Positions 1 to 11,200 of a stretch of 64,000 nt of DNA are shown here, in pieces. A program made the translations under genes and the position numbers. Each line of letters begins with the position of its first letter. Within the stretch, counting starts at the first letter, position 1. This DNA comes from Heracleum sosnowskyi (Eukaryota; Streptophyta; Magnoliopsida; Apiales; Apiaceae), in contig CM061241.1 of NCBI GenBank assembly GCA_030848705.1, forward strand, positions 80,299,178 through 80,363,177, in the 5' to 3' direction. The notes beneath the pieces were generated by a model, which did no database searches, had not been told where the DNA came from, and saw only the letters and a list, made by a program, of their open reading frames with translations.

Positions 1-2007
1 GGTTTCCATGAAAGTCTTTCTTTTGAAAATGAGGAAGGAGATCAAGTGAATCATGTTAAGGCTACTGAGAAACAGCCTAAAGTTGTTGTATCTAGCACAG
101 ATGAAAGCAGCAGTGAAGATGAAATTGCTGCATTAAGATTGAAAAGAATAGCTGCTAGCAGACCAAATGGTCATTTCGTTGACAGTCAAAATGAGCGTTT
201 CGTTGACAGTCAAAATGGTAATACCGTTGATAGTCATAGAAATGCTTCTAGAAGTGATCATTTAGGGACAACAAACTCAGGGGGAGTTTCTCAAGGACAA
301 ATATCCAATCAAGGCAATCATGATCATGAAGCTACCTCTTCAAGAGCAAATCTACCTCCCTCAAGGAAATGGACTAAAGATCATCCCTTTGAACTTATTA
401 TAGGTGATGTTTCTTCAAAAGTCCAAACTAGAAGAGCAACTCAAGAAGAATGTCTATATAGCAGCTTTCTGTCTCAAGATGAGCCAAAGAAAGTTGAGGA
501 TGCACTTCTAGATCCAGATTGGGTTTTGGCTATGCAAGAAGAGCTAAACCAATTTGAAAGGAACAATGTTTGGAAGCTGGTGCCCAAGCCTAAGGACAGG
601 AGTGTCATAGGCACAAAATGGGTGTTCAGAAACAAGATGGATGAAAATGGCATAGTCACAAGGAACAAAGCAAGGCTGGTTGCAAAAGGCTATTCACAGG
701 AAGAAGGAATTGATTTTGATGAAACATTTGCTCCTGTTGCAAGACTAGAAGCAATAAGGATTTTCCTAGCCTATGCAGCCCATGCCAATTTCAAAGTCTA
801 TCAAATGGATGTGAAGAGTGCTTTTCTGAATGGGGAATTGGAAGAGGAGGTGTATGTAAGTCAACCTCCTGGTTTTGAAGATGATGATTTTCCAGAATAT
901 GTATACTTCCTCCTCAAGGCACTCTATGGTTTGAAACAAGCACCTAGAGCCTGGTATGACACACTTTCACAGTTCCTCCTTGAGAATCACTTCACTAGAG
1001 GTACTGTAGATAAAACTCTTTTTCACAGGGTTGTGAATGGTTCTACTATACTTGTTCAAATTTATGTAGATGACATAATCTTTGGGTCTACAGATGTGAA
1101 ACTTTGTCAAAAGTTTGCCAAGCTTATGCAAAGTAAATATGAAATGAGCATGATGGGAGAATTAACTTACTTTCTTGGTCTTCAAGTGAAGCAAGTTAAT
1201 GAAGGCATTTTCATTAGTCAAACAAAATATATTCATGATTTATTAAAGAAGTTTAATTTAATGGAATGCTCTCCTGCCAAAACTCCCATGCCTACTGCCA
1301 CCAAACTTGAATTGAATACTAAGGAAAAATCTGTGGACATTTCAGGTTACAGAGGCATGGTAGGCTCACTTTTATATTTAACAGCTAGTAGACCTGATAT
1401 TATGTTTGCTACATGTCTATGTGCTAGATTTCAGGTTGATCCTAGGGAATCCCATTTAGTTGCTATTAAAAGAATTTTCAGATATCTCAAAGGAACACCA
1501 AACCTTGGCATTTGGTATCCTAGAGAATCTGGCTTTGAACTAATTGGTTATTCAGATGCAGATTTTGCAGGATGTAAAATTGACAGGAAAAGCACAACAG
1601 GCACCTGTCAATTCTTAGGAAACAAGCTTGTCTCATGGTTCAGCAAGAAACAAAACTCAGTTTCTACCTCCACAGCTGAGGCTGAGTATATTGCAGCTGG
1701 AAGTTGTTGTGCACAGATTTTATGGTTGAAAAATCAACTACTTGATTATGGAATAAGAGTTGAGAAAATTCCTATTTTCTGTGACAACACTAGTGCCATT
1801 GCCATTACTGAGAATCCAATGCAACATTCAAGGACCAAGCACATTGACATCAAGTACCATTTCATTAGAGAGCATGTTATGAATGGTACTGTGGAGTTAC
1901 ATTTTGTTCCAAGTGAACAACAACTTGTAGACATCTTTACCAAGCCACTTGATGAATCCACATTCTCACGATTAGTAAGTGAGCTAGGTATGCTAAATTT
2001 CTCTTAA
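1..2007 (+). CDS. pol: copia pol, C-terminal part: reverse transcriptase and RNase H (partial)
   Basis: The frame is open from the first base; the true start is upstream, and codon 46-48 is GTG, not a start. The first ~120 residues are a low-complexity linker after integrase, with a doubled FVDSQN motif coded by two copies of the TCAACG-type DNA motif. RT follows: WKLVPKPKDRSVIGTKWVF, then the QMDVKSAFLNG and LYGLKQAPRAWY blocks, and the catalytic YVDD at about 1060-1075. RNase H follows: GYSDADFAGC, then STAEAEYIA and the HIDIKYHFIRE end. It stops at TAA 2005-2007. The product would copy element RNA to cDNA. No frameshift or stop is seen. Confidence 0.93.
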   Translation, partial: GFHESLSFENEEGDQVNHVKATEKQPKVVVSSTDESSSEDEIAALRLKRIAASRPNGHFVDSQNERFVDSQNGNTVDSHRNASRSDHLGTTNSGGVSQGQISNQGNHDHEATSSRANLPPSRKWTKDHPFELIIGDVSSKVQTRRATQEECLYSSFLSQDEPKKVEDALLDPDWVLAMQEELNQFERNNVWKLVPKPKDRSVIGTKWVFRNKMDENGIVTRNKARLVAKGYSQEEGIDFDETFAPVARLEAIRIFLAYAAHANFKVYQMDVKSAFLNGELEEEVYVSQPPGFEDDDFPEYVYFLLKALYGLKQAPRAWYDTLSQFLLENHFTRGTVDKTLFHRVVNGSTILVQIYVDDIIFGSTDVKLCQKFAKLMQSKYEMSMMGELTYFLGLQVKQVNEGIFISQTKYIHDLLKKFNLMECSPAKTPMPTATKLELNTKEKSVDISGYRGMVGSLLYLTASRPDIMFATCLCARFQVDPRESHLVAIKRIFRYLKGTPNLGIWYPRESGFELIGYSDADFAGCKIDRKSTTGTCQFLGNKLVSWFSKKQNSVSTSTAEAEYIAAGSCCAQILWLKNQLLDYGIRVEKIPIFCDNTSAIAITENPMQHSRTKHIDIKYHFIREHVMNGTVELHFVPSEQQLVDIFTKPLDESTFSRLVSELGMLNFS

Positions 2008-2546
2008 TTATTTTGAGATTTTTGCAAGATAAAATGCAGCCAGAAACTTGCTATGTTTTTCTGTGAATTAATTTTCTTAGGAAAAAGTGAAATTTTGTCT
2101 AAGTCAAAATTACTATGTCAACGAAACGAACCATTTCGTTGACAGTCTTAGCAGTTTTCTGGGTGTTTCGTTGATAGCTCTTTTATATCAACGAAACGCA
2201 GCTTTATCAACGAAATAAGACGGGACTTTAACCGCCCAATCCTGATTCGTTGATTTAGCGCTTTTAATCTGAACCGTTGAAATTTGACACGTCCGTTACC
2301 ACGATCTGTGCATACACCCCTGTAAGTATAAATCATGGTAATTCTTTAAAAGTAACGGTTATATTTTTAAGCCAATCCAGTAATTTACATTTATTATTGG
2401 ACTCTTTTTCTGAGAATTTTTGGGGGAGTATTTAAGAAATTCTATTTTCTTTATTTTCTTTTTACTTGTTCTCAAAAATTCCAAAGGCTTTTCTCTCTTC
2501 TTCTCTCTAACAAGCAATTTAGCTCGAAGCTTTTCTTCACACAACA
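2008..2546 (+). other. Spacer between copia pol and extra ORF, rich in TCAACG repeats
   Basis: No coding signal. It carries seven or more TCAACG/CGTTGA motifs, including a perfect 11-bp inverted repeat TGTCAACGAAA/TTTCGTTGACA with a 7-nt loop at about 2116-2144, and two direct copies of ATCAACGAAA at 2187-2216. A TATA-like string (AAGTATAAAT) at about 2324 and a pyrimidine-rich stretch before the ATG at 2547 could serve a subgenomic or spliced message for the downstream ORF; that is inference. Confidence 0.5.
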
Positions 2547-5500
2547 ATGGCACCCATAGTCAAGCTTATGTCTGCTGGAGGGTTCATTTACGAAAAGAAC
2601 AACTCAATCCCATTTGTTGTCAAGGAGGGTCCAAACAGTACATTTTTCAAGATGATGGACTTCATGAAGAACTGCAAGTTGAGCTATGCTATGTTTCACT
2701 CAACTCCTCTCTATAATGAGATAATCGAGGAGATCTGGACCTCGTGTGAGTATAGTGGAACAAACTGCACACTGCAATTCACTCTTCAAGGTAATGAGTA
2801 CATAGTTAATTCTAATGTATTGCAAGCATGTTTACATATTCCTGAAAATAACTGTGATGCTTTGCCTACAATCACTGAAATGGTTAACTTGCTAAATTCC
2901 ATAAACTACTCTTTGCCTACTGAAAATCTGGATAAAATAATTATGAGAGGTTTGGTTAGGGAATATAGTTATTTAGCTGATGCATTTATCAAGGTCTTTT
3001 CTGGTAAGATTAGTAATTTTGATGCATTAACTAATTCCATGTTGATACTTTTTACCATGCTCCTAACTGATAGATATTACAACTTTAGCACCCAACTTAT
3101 GTATGAAATTGGTGCTAAGTTGGGTGATAAGGCTAATAGGAAAAAGAATATCTATTATGCTAGGTTTCTGATGATGTTGGCTAATCATGTTAGTCCAACA
3201 CCATTAGTTATTTCTAACCCTGTTTCCAAGTTTGAGTGTTTTGTGCAAGAAAAGAGAGTACTGACAGACATACTGAGGCTGAACCACAATGGTGAGGTTC
3301 CAGTGGTGTATCTGCCAGTAATTGAGGTAACTACGGCTATCCCTGCTAGTATAATTGTTACTTCAACTGTATCACCCAGTACTGTTGCTGTGGAGTCTGT
3401 AGTTGTGACCCAACAAGCTCCTGCCCCAGCAACAAGACCAAAATCAAAGAAATCCTCCAAGCCAACCTCAGGTGCTTCCCAAAAGGCACCTGTTGTAAAA
3501 TCCACTACACAACCTAAGGGGAGTGTTGTAGGTGCTGTGAGAGGTGAGGGAAGGGGTGAACATAAAAGAAACCCTAAGGATAAGGAAGGACAGGTGAGTG
3601 AAATCCAGCCAAGCCCCATTGTGTCTTCCCAACAAGGCACAATGAGTAAAATGGATTTAAACACAAGTCTAATTGCATCCTCCCAAAAGGATGTGATTAT
3701 TGAAACAAGCTCTCAACCTAGAGCACAGTCCAAAAGGGTAAGGGACACTTCAAGCCCACAGTCTACATTTTCCCAATACCAAAGGAGAGTGAAGCAAAAG
3801 TCCAAGGGTACACAGGGTGCACACACACTGGAAGCTACACTTCCAGTTTCTCAAATTCAGTTTGATGTAACCCCTATTATCACTCTGGGGTTACAGTCCC
3901 ATTCTCTAAACATCAACCTTGAACTATCTCCATCGAATTCACCAACTTTATCTCTAGATGTGGACATGATCCATACATCTATTCCTGATTCTCCAACTCT
4001 AATCTTGGAGAAGCCCCACTCTGAAGCTGGTGGCCATCACTTGTTAAGTGATTTGTTGGGCCATCAACCAATTTTTTCTGAAGTTGCAAGAGGATCTGTG
4101 GACCAATCTCTAAAATCAATCCCCACAGATTCTACTGTGATTTCACTTTCTCAAAATGCTTTATTGACTTCATCAACGAAACAGCTTCTTTCGTTGACAA
4201 GTGTTTCTCCATCAACGGTATCCATACCGTTGACAGTTCAATCTACCATTCCGTTGATAGGTCAATCTACACCCCTTATTGAAAATCCAGTTGTTTCCAC
4301 AACTAGTGTAGATGACCTGGTGGTAGTTGAGACACTGTTAGGTTTGAAAGGGAGTGAAACTGAGAGGCTGGCTTGCAGCCAGGCAAAAGGAGAGTCTGAG
4401 AGTGAGAGGCTGGCTATTTCTTCCAGCCAGGCAAAAGGAGAGATTGAGAGTACCACCTTAGTAGGTGAAGGTGAGGGTGTGAGAGGTGTGAGCCATGGGG
4501 AGCCCATGATGCAAGAAAAGAGTGGAGAGAGAGAAGGGACTACAGGAGCCATAAGGATGGAAGCAGCCATTGTAAGTGAGTTAATGGGGGTCAGTGAGGG
4601 AGAACGGGAACTTACCTTCCAAGAGCATTATCAACAAACTCTGGATAGTATTTCCCTGGATCCTGAGACCTTTACTCATCCTGTGTCAGCCTATCAAGTT
4701 ATGGCTCAACAGGGCAATGTGGAGGCAGAAAGGTCACTCAACTTAATTCATACTACTGCATCAATGCAAAGAGCCAAGGATGCCTTGACCAACCTACCTC
4801 CAGGAGCTGTAACAAGTGGAGAATTTGAGTTTTCTGATGATGAAGACAGCTTTGGTGACAATCTACAGGTGGCCACTACTACACAGACTGGGACTTCTGT
4901 GGTGCCTCATACACCAAACTGGCTTTCTCAAGATATGCATGGTAGATCCAACTTGGATGCTGCTATTACAAGGCAATACACTGAGGCATATCTAGCTCAT
5001 GAGTCAGCAACTGCAAGGGACAAGAAATTCTATAAGGCCATAATGGATTCTCTGGAAATTCAAAGGCTACAAATGTTGCAGACAAGGATTGAAGCTACAG
5101 AAATAAAGGATTCAATTAGCAACCTTAGGGATGCTACTGACAGGAGGCTAGATGAAAAGCTTCCTCTTCACACTGTCTCCAAGATGTCAAGGTTTTTCAC
5201 CAAGGAACCTGAAGTGTCCTCATCTTTGAAAACTCTCTCCTCTAGAGTGGACAAAGTTGAGGCTACACTTTCTCACATGCAGAAGGAACAGGAGAAGCAA
5301 ACTAGCCTACTCACCCAGCTTCTGGCAGCTCAAGGAATCCCTATCATCTCCCTTGATGATAACAAAAAGGGGGAGAAAACTAAGGAGCTAGAGATACAAA
5401 TTACAAAGGTTTTGGTCCCAGCCATCTCCTTGCCAGAAGAGCCATTAGCAATGGGGGAGTTTGGAAAGCAGAAAAAGGATGGCATTGACCTGATCCAGGA

Positions 5501-7016
5501 AGCTTCTATGAGGATGAGACTTGCAGAACAAATCAAAGACCATTGGTCCAACATAGAAGCAAGGGTCAAGAAAATTGCTGGAACTACAAAGGACTCCAAT
5601 CCATCAACGGATCAACCATCAACGGATGCCATGGTTCTAGTGTCAACGGAATGGGAGCCACAGACCAATTCTTTCTATAAGGTAGAGCCCCTTCTACATG
5701 GAGTCACTCAAGGTCCAAGGAAGGAAAAAGGACAAACTTCATGCATTAGGGATGTGGAACAAGCTACACTCCAAAGAAGCCTATCTCCCAAGTCCCCTGC
5801 TAAACCAAAGGGCAAAAATACAGAAAGGACTTTCTATCCTGCACCTTATCCAGATGAGCTCAAGCTTCTTGGTCTACTTATCACAAAAAGCAAGGAAATC
5901 AATGATTATGAGATAAGGAAGCAAAGGGCAATTGTCTACAGGAATGGACAACAAATTTGTGTTTGGGCTGGTCACCCAAACTTTGCTGAAGCTAAAGCTG
6001 AAGAGTCAGAAAGAGCAGCAATGCAAGCCCTTGCTGTTGCTCAGTCTCTTGATGAAGAAGAAAGACAGCAAGAAGAAAAAGCAAGAGAGGAAATGAGTGC
6101 AAAGAAGAGCACAAGGCAACCAAAGGCAAGAGCTAGGAGAAACATAGCCTTTGAGAATGATGACTTTCAGAACACTGCATCAGACTCTTCTGTACCAATT
6201 GCACCTCCAACAAATCCTGATCCAGTTTCAGAGGTAAAGTTAGCCTGTGATCCCAATCATCCTGTAAATTTCCATGATCAACCAATTGAGCCAAAAGAAG
6301 AGCCAATTGAGTTTGATGAGGCCAACTTCCCAAAATTCCTATTTGAAAAGGACCAGCCAATGAAGACCAAGAAAAGGGCTGTCAAGGCAAAGCCAGTATT
6401 TGTGAGAAAGCCACAACCTCAAAAACCCCCTACAAATCCAGAGGACTGCATGTACATTGCTGACATCAGGGAAGAATCTAGCTTACATCTTGATTTAGAC
6501 AACCTGGTGGAAGTAAGGGGCATTGCAGCTTCTCAAAAGATGCCTGAAAGATTAGTTTTCACATTCAAGGGTGGTAGAGAACAAGTATGGCCTCTCTACA
6601 GAATTTTAGGAGAAGACTACCAAACACTACTCACAGTGTTTAGATGCTTGAAGAAAGACTTTGGCTTCACCAAAACAGCCAAGTCTGAGGTGGTCTCCAA
6701 AATATGTCAAATAAAGGCTAGCTGGAACAAGCCTGAGGCTCTTCCCAGGATGCTTAGAGTGCCCTCAACAGGAAAGAAGATCCATCTTCAACCTTACTGG
6801 ATGATGGAATTTAAGGACAAGGACAACTGCAGAAGGTTCTTCAGGATGGAAGACCAGCTGGATAAGGCATCTAATCAAACTCTAAAGCTTATGCAATCCA
6901 AGCTTGGTGATCAGGATGAGGAAGAGAAGATCTTCTACAGAAGGCTACAGGTCCAGATTGAGGGAAACAACTCTAAGAGAGGGAAGAAGACTATGCCACA
7001 AAGAAGACAAAGATGA
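2547..7016 (+). CDS. Extra ORF of the copia element (1489 aa, env position), function unknown
   Basis: Single uninterrupted ORF from ATG 2547. Residues 1-260 look globular (MAPIVKLMSAGGFIYEKNN start). About 260-760 is a Ser/Thr/Pro-rich, low-complexity region with a tandem duplication of a Leu-Ala-...-SQAKGE segment (about 4363-4450). About 820-960 is predicted by eye as coiled coil (heptad-like RLQMLQTRIEATEIKDSISN and the stretch after it). About 1290-1489 is a second basic, possibly globular domain rich in Trp and Lys. Sireviruses often carry an ORF here that is called envelope-like, but I see no signal peptide and no convincing membrane segment, so an envelope role is not supported. Eight TCAACG motifs lie within it in more than one reading frame. 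Confidence 0.75.
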   Translation: MAPIVKLMSAGGFIYEKNNSIPFVVKEGPNSTFFKMMDFMKNCKLSYAMFHSTPLYNEIIEEIWTSCEYSGTNCTLQFTLQGNEYIVNSNVLQACLHIPENNCDALPTITEMVNLLNSINYSLPTENLDKIIMRGLVREYSYLADAFIKVFSGKISNFDALTNSMLILFTMLLTDRYYNFSTQLMYEIGAKLGDKANRKKNIYYARFLMMLANHVSPTPLVISNPVSKFECFVQEKRVLTDILRLNHNGEVPVVYLPVIEVTTAIPASIIVTSTVSPSTVAVESVVVTQQAPAPATRPKSKKSSKPTSGASQKAPVVKSTTQPKGSVVGAVRGEGRGEHKRNPKDKEGQVSEIQPSPIVSSQQGTMSKMDLNTSLIASSQKDVIIETSSQPRAQSKRVRDTSSPQSTFSQYQRRVKQKSKGTQGAHTLEATLPVSQIQFDVTPIITLGLQSHSLNINLELSPSNSPTLSLDVDMIHTSIPDSPTLILEKPHSEAGGHHLLSDLLGHQPIFSEVARGSVDQSLKSIPTDSTVISLSQNALLTSSTKQLLSLTSVSPSTVSIPLTVQSTIPLIGQSTPLIENPVVSTTSVDDLVVVETLLGLKGSETERLACSQAKGESESERLAISSSQAKGEIESTTLVGEGEGVRGVSHGEPMMQEKSGEREGTTGAIRMEAAIVSELMGVSEGERELTFQEHYQQTLDSISLDPETFTHPVSAYQVMAQQGNVEAERSLNLIHTTASMQRAKDALTNLPPGAVTSGEFEFSDDEDSFGDNLQVATTTQTGTSVVPHTPNWLSQDMHGRSNLDAAITRQYTEAYLAHESATARDKKFYKAIMDSLEIQRLQMLQTRIEATEIKDSISNLRDATDRRLDEKLPLHTVSKMSRFFTKEPEVSSSLKTLSSRVDKVEATLSHMQKEQEKQTSLLTQLLAAQGIPIISLDDNKKGEKTKELEIQITKVLVPAISLPEEPLAMGEFGKQKKDGIDLIQEASMRMRLAEQIKDHWSNIEARVKKIAGTTKDSNPSTDQPSTDAMVLVSTEWEPQTNSFYKVEPLLHGVTQGPRKEKGQTSCIRDVEQATLQRSLSPKSPAKPKGKNTERTFYPAPYPDELKLLGLLITKSKEINDYEIRKQRAIVYRNGQQICVWAGHPNFAEAKAEESERAAMQALAVAQSLDEEERQQEEKAREEMSAKKSTRQPKARARRNIAFENDDFQNTASDSSVPIAPPTNPDPVSEVKLACDPNHPVNFHDQPIEPKEEPIEFDEANFPKFLFEKDQPMKTKKRAVKAKPVFVRKPQPQKPPTNPEDCMYIADIREESSLHLDLDNLVEVRGIAASQKMPERLVFTFKGGREQVWPLYRILGEDYQTLLTVFRCLKKDFGFTKTAKSEVVSKICQIKASWNKPEALPRMLRVPSTGKKIHLQPYWMMEFKDKDNCRRFFRMEDQLDKASNQTLKLMQSKLGDQDEEEKIFYRRLQVQIEGNNSKRGKKTMPQRRQR

Positions 7017-7189
7017 ATCATTTGCTCAGTCTAGAGGAGCACTTCTGGGTATTAGTCTTGTAAGTCTTGTATTTTGTTCAAAATATTATGAAGCTTAAAT
7101 GCATTTTCTACTTTTGTAATTTATAATGTATCTGAGTGTTTTTGTTATCATCAAGTCTCTTGATTTATGGCTGTTATTCTATCAGTCAT

Positions 7190-7203
7190 AAATTGGGGGA
7201 GAT
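7190..7203 (+). other. Polypurine tract of copia element
   Basis: TTGGGGGAGAT-type purine run directly before the LTR start TGTTAGG. This is the usual site for plus-strand DNA priming in LTR retrotransposons. Confidence 0.75.
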
Positions 7204-8220
7204 TGTTAGGAATATGTTGTTCTTGATGATAAACATAAAACACTTAGTAGAATTTGTGTAAAGTTATTTTGTAGCTGTCAACGAAATGGCATGCTTTGCA
7301 GCATTCCGTTGACAGGAAGCTCATCAACGAAATGAGTGATGTAGCAATTGCACTGTACAATACTTCACAGTTTGATATGCATTTTGTTGTATGTACTAGA
7401 TAGGTTTTCTAAGTCATGTTGACTAAATGATAGATAGGCAAAATAGGTTGGTTAATTGTAAATATCTTGTGCCTTGTAATTTTGCCTAAGTGAAGACATG
7501 TCAACGGTATGAAGATTACTCTGTCAACGGTATGGAGTTTACTCATCAACGAAACGAGGGAAACACCATCAACGGAATGAAGAATAAAGCTATCAACGAA
7601 ACACATCTCCCTGCTATCAACGAATCATTATTGCTTTTCTGAATAGTTGACAAAGTGATAGTGACAGTTTACTGAACAGATCTAAAGGTGATGTGGAAGT
7701 GTACTTTGCATTGGAAACCATTAAAATGGACATGGGGAATAAGAAAACATCCCAGTTTCCAATTGGGTCTTGGGAGTGATCATAATAAGCATGAAGACAA
7801 AAGCAAGGATCTCCAAGGACCACTGGACAAAGGGATGAAAAGCAAACTATTGACGGTTACTCATTGTACTTTTAGTGTAGCCAAAAATAGGGTTGTAAAC
7901 TTGGGGATATATAACCAAGTGTAGCAGTTACTTTAGAAAGGGAAGAAGAAAAACAAATAGTTTGTATTAGCTATCCTTGAGAGCATTCTTCTCTACAACC
8001 TTGTAACTGAGCAGCTGTGTACTTTTGTATCACAGATTATTTCCGCAATAAAAATCACTTCAGTTGGATCATCAAACAATCCAACTGAAATTATTTATGT
8101 GCTTGTGCTTTTTACTTTAAGTTCAGTTTTTATTTGTAAGTTGTTTTAAGTTTAAAGAAATATCAAGAATTGTATTCAACCCCCCCTTCTACAATTCTGT
8201 TAGGTCATTTGGGATTAACA
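7204..8220 (+). repeat. 3' LTR of the copia element (about 1017 bp)
   Basis: Starts TGTTAGGAATATG after the polypurine tract and ends in ATTAACA, so it has TG...CA ends. A TATA-like GGGGATATATAACC lies near 7903, an AATAAA signal at 8047, and the pyrimidine-rich CAACCCCCCC near its end is shared with the other copia LTRs of this window. It holds nine TCAACG/CGTTGA motifs, most in two clusters (7278-7329 and 7501-7622). The exact end is set by where the gypsy reading frame resumes. The 5' LTR is outside the window, so the target duplication cannot be checked. Confidence 0.8.
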
Positions 8221-11200
8221 AAGAGGTAAATGATAGCGACTTTGAGGATGCCCAGGCGGAAAGCTCCCCCAAGGTTTCTTCACAATCTAGAAGAATTGAT
8301 ACAGAGGTTCAGGTGAAGGTTGACTTAGATCCCCGAATGCCTGAAGCTAGGGAAACAACAGGTGCTGCTGGCGACACTTTGTCAATCCTAGTGGATGCAA
8401 CCGACCCCTCCAAGGAGCTAAAAATTGGAAAGCAGTTGGAACCTGAAGCTAGGGAAGCATTGACTCGTTTCTTAAAAAATAACTTAGATGTTTTCGCTTG
8501 GTGTCACTCTGACATGGTGGGGATTTATCCCAGGGTGATGTGTCATCACCTTAACATTGACCCCGAAAGGGTTGCCGTGAGACAGAAACGAAGGGCAATA
8601 AGTGGTGAGAGAGCTTTAGCCCTCAAAGAAGAAGTCGACAGGTTACTAGAAGCTAGGCTGGTAAGAGAATCATTCTACCCGGATTGGTTGGCAAATCCAG
8701 TGCTTGTCAAGAAGCCTAACGGAAAATGGCGAACATGTGTGGATTTTACGGATTTGAACAAGGCATGCCCTAAAGACAGCTTTCCACTCCCATGGATTGA
8801 TCAATTGGTTGATGCTACAGCTGGGCATGCTCTCTTAAGCTTCATGGATGCCTACTCGGGATATAATCAGATTCCCATGTATGAACCCGATCAGGAGCAT
8901 ACATCCTTCATCACAGATAGAGGTCTCTACTGTTATATTGGCATGCCTTTCGGATTGCTGAACGCTGGAGCTACCTACCAAAGGCTGGTTAATAAGATGT
9001 TCAAAGATCAGATAGGGAAAACCATGGAAGTTTATGTTGATGACATGCTAGTCAAATCTAAAGTTGCAGCTGACCACGTGTTACACCTATCAGAAATGTT
9101 CAACATACTACGTAGGTTCAGAATGAAGCTCAACCCTCAGAAATGTGTTTTCGGCGTGGAATCAGGAAAGTTTCTAGGCTTCATTGTCAATCATCGGGGA
9201 ATTGAAGCAAACCCTGCCAAGATTAAAGCTTTAGTCGAGATGAGATCTCCTCATAACATAAAGGAGGTTCAGAGTCTTACTGGTAGGATCGCAGCTCTAA
9301 ACAGGTTTGTATCCAAATCTTCAGATAAATGTAGAGAATTCTTTACAGCAATCAAGAAAGGAAAGAATTTCGAATGGAACCCGGAATGTGAAGCTGCTTT
9401 TACAAAGATAAATGAACAGTTGGGCAGTCCTCCATTGCTGTCTAAACCTTTAGATGGAGAGGTCCTCATCTTGTACTTAGCAGTTTCAGAATATTCTATC
9501 AGTGCAGTACTAGTCCGGGAGGAGCTACAGGTTCAACACCCGGTTTATTACGTAAGTAAAAGGTTGCTGGACGCCAAAACACGGTATTCTAACATGGAAA
9601 AGTTGTCTTATGCCTTAATCTTGGCTTCGAGGAAGCTTCAGCCTTATTTTCAAGCACACCGAATCGAGGTACGCACTTCATTCCCTTTAAGGCAGGTTTT
9701 GCACAAACCTGAAGCTTCGGGAAGGCTTATGAAATGGGCTGTGGAATTGGGACAATTCGATATTGACTTCAAGCCAAGAACGGCTATAAAAGGGCAAGTG
9801 TTGGCAGACTTTTTGCTGGAATTCCCTCCGTCATTTGAGGTCAAGGGCGACGAGTGTATAGCTGAACCTTCAGCCCCGGAAGAGATGGTTGAAAACTGCT
9901 CGCCATGGTGGACACTTTACGTAGATGGAGCGGTAAATGGAAATGGGGCAGGAGCTGGTATTATTCTCATTAGCCCGGAGGGCCACAAGCTTCAAAGCTC
10001 CATTCACTTCGCTTTTAACGCAACGAATAATGATGTGGAGTATGAAGCTCTAATAGCTGGTTTGAAGCTTGCTTTGGAAATGAGGGTAGAAAACATGACT
10101 GTTTTCAGTGATTCTATGCTGGTGGTATGGCATATTCGAGGAGGATTCCAAGCTAGAGGTCCTCGTACTGACCTTTACATGAGGTATGCTCAAGAGCTGA
10201 TTAGCAGGTTCAAAGAAGTGAACCTTGAACAAATCCCAAGGACACAAAACACTGATGCTGATGTGCTTGCAAAGTTGGGTTCACAAAGGGAAGCTACTAT
10301 GTTAGGGGTTATACCCCTGGAGATTCAACTTCAACCTAGCATTCCTAGACTCGAGGTCATGAACTTGGAACCTGCGACTGAGGCATTATGGACAACACCT
10401 ATTATGAATTACATCACAAAGGGGATTGTTCCAGAAGGAAAAGAGGAGGCCAGGAGAATAAGATACCAGGCTACAAGGTATGTTATCTATGATGGTTCTT
10501 TATACAAAAGAGGATTCAATAAGCCGCTTCTGAAGTGCATATCAGGTGACGAGTGCGAGTACATTATGCGAGAGGTCCATGAAGGAATTTGTGGTAATCA
10601 TTCGGGTGAAACCTCCTTGGCACATAAGATACTCCGTCAAGGGTATTACTGGCCCACGATTCAGAAGGATGCCCATAGGTTCGTACAAGCCTGCGATCGT
10701 TGTCAAAGGTTTGCAAATTTCAATAGCACTTCGGCTGTCCCGTTGAAACCTCTCACTAGCCCATGGCCTTTCGCTGTGTGGGGAATTGACTTGATCGGAG
10801 AGCTACCTAAAGGTAAAGGGGGAGTGAAATACGCCGTGGTGGCTGTAGATTATTTTACCAAGTGGGCTGAAGCTGAACCTCTGGCTACAATAACAGCTGC
10901 AAAGATAAAGGAATTCGTGTTTAGAGCAATTGTTTGTAGGTTCGGAGTCCCTAACAAGCTAATTTCAGATAATGGAAAGCAATTCGATAGCAAAGAGTTG
11001 CGAAAGCTGTGTGATGACCTCGGGATTCTGAAAGGCTTCACGGCAGTCTATCACCCTCAAAGTAATGGACAGACGGAAGCTGTCAACAAGATCATCAAGC
11101 ACACTTTGAAAACTAAATTGGAAGAAAGCAAGGGGTGTTGGCCCGAGGAGCTCCCTATGGTTTTATGGTCATACAACACAACACCGCGAACCACTACAGG

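Larger units (their letters stand above)
1..8220 (+). mobile_element. 3' part of a Sirevirus-like Ty1/copia retrotransposon
   Basis: The window opens inside pol. Visible in order are the RT-RNase H end of pol (to 2007), a 540-bp spacer, a 1489-residue extra ORF (2547-7016), a polypurine tract at about 7190-7203 and the 3' LTR (7204-8220). An extra ORF between pol and the 3' LTR is known from Sireviruses (SIRE1 group), which is my basis for the lineage; the integrase and gag that would confirm it lie outside. Both ORFs are open, so the copy looks fairly young. It sits inside gypsy coding sequence, which resumes at 8221. Confidence 0.85.

Noticed and set aside
3185..3664. 159-codon minus-strand ORF within the copia extra ORF
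   Set aside because: Shadow of the real plus-strand ORF, with no family resemblance.
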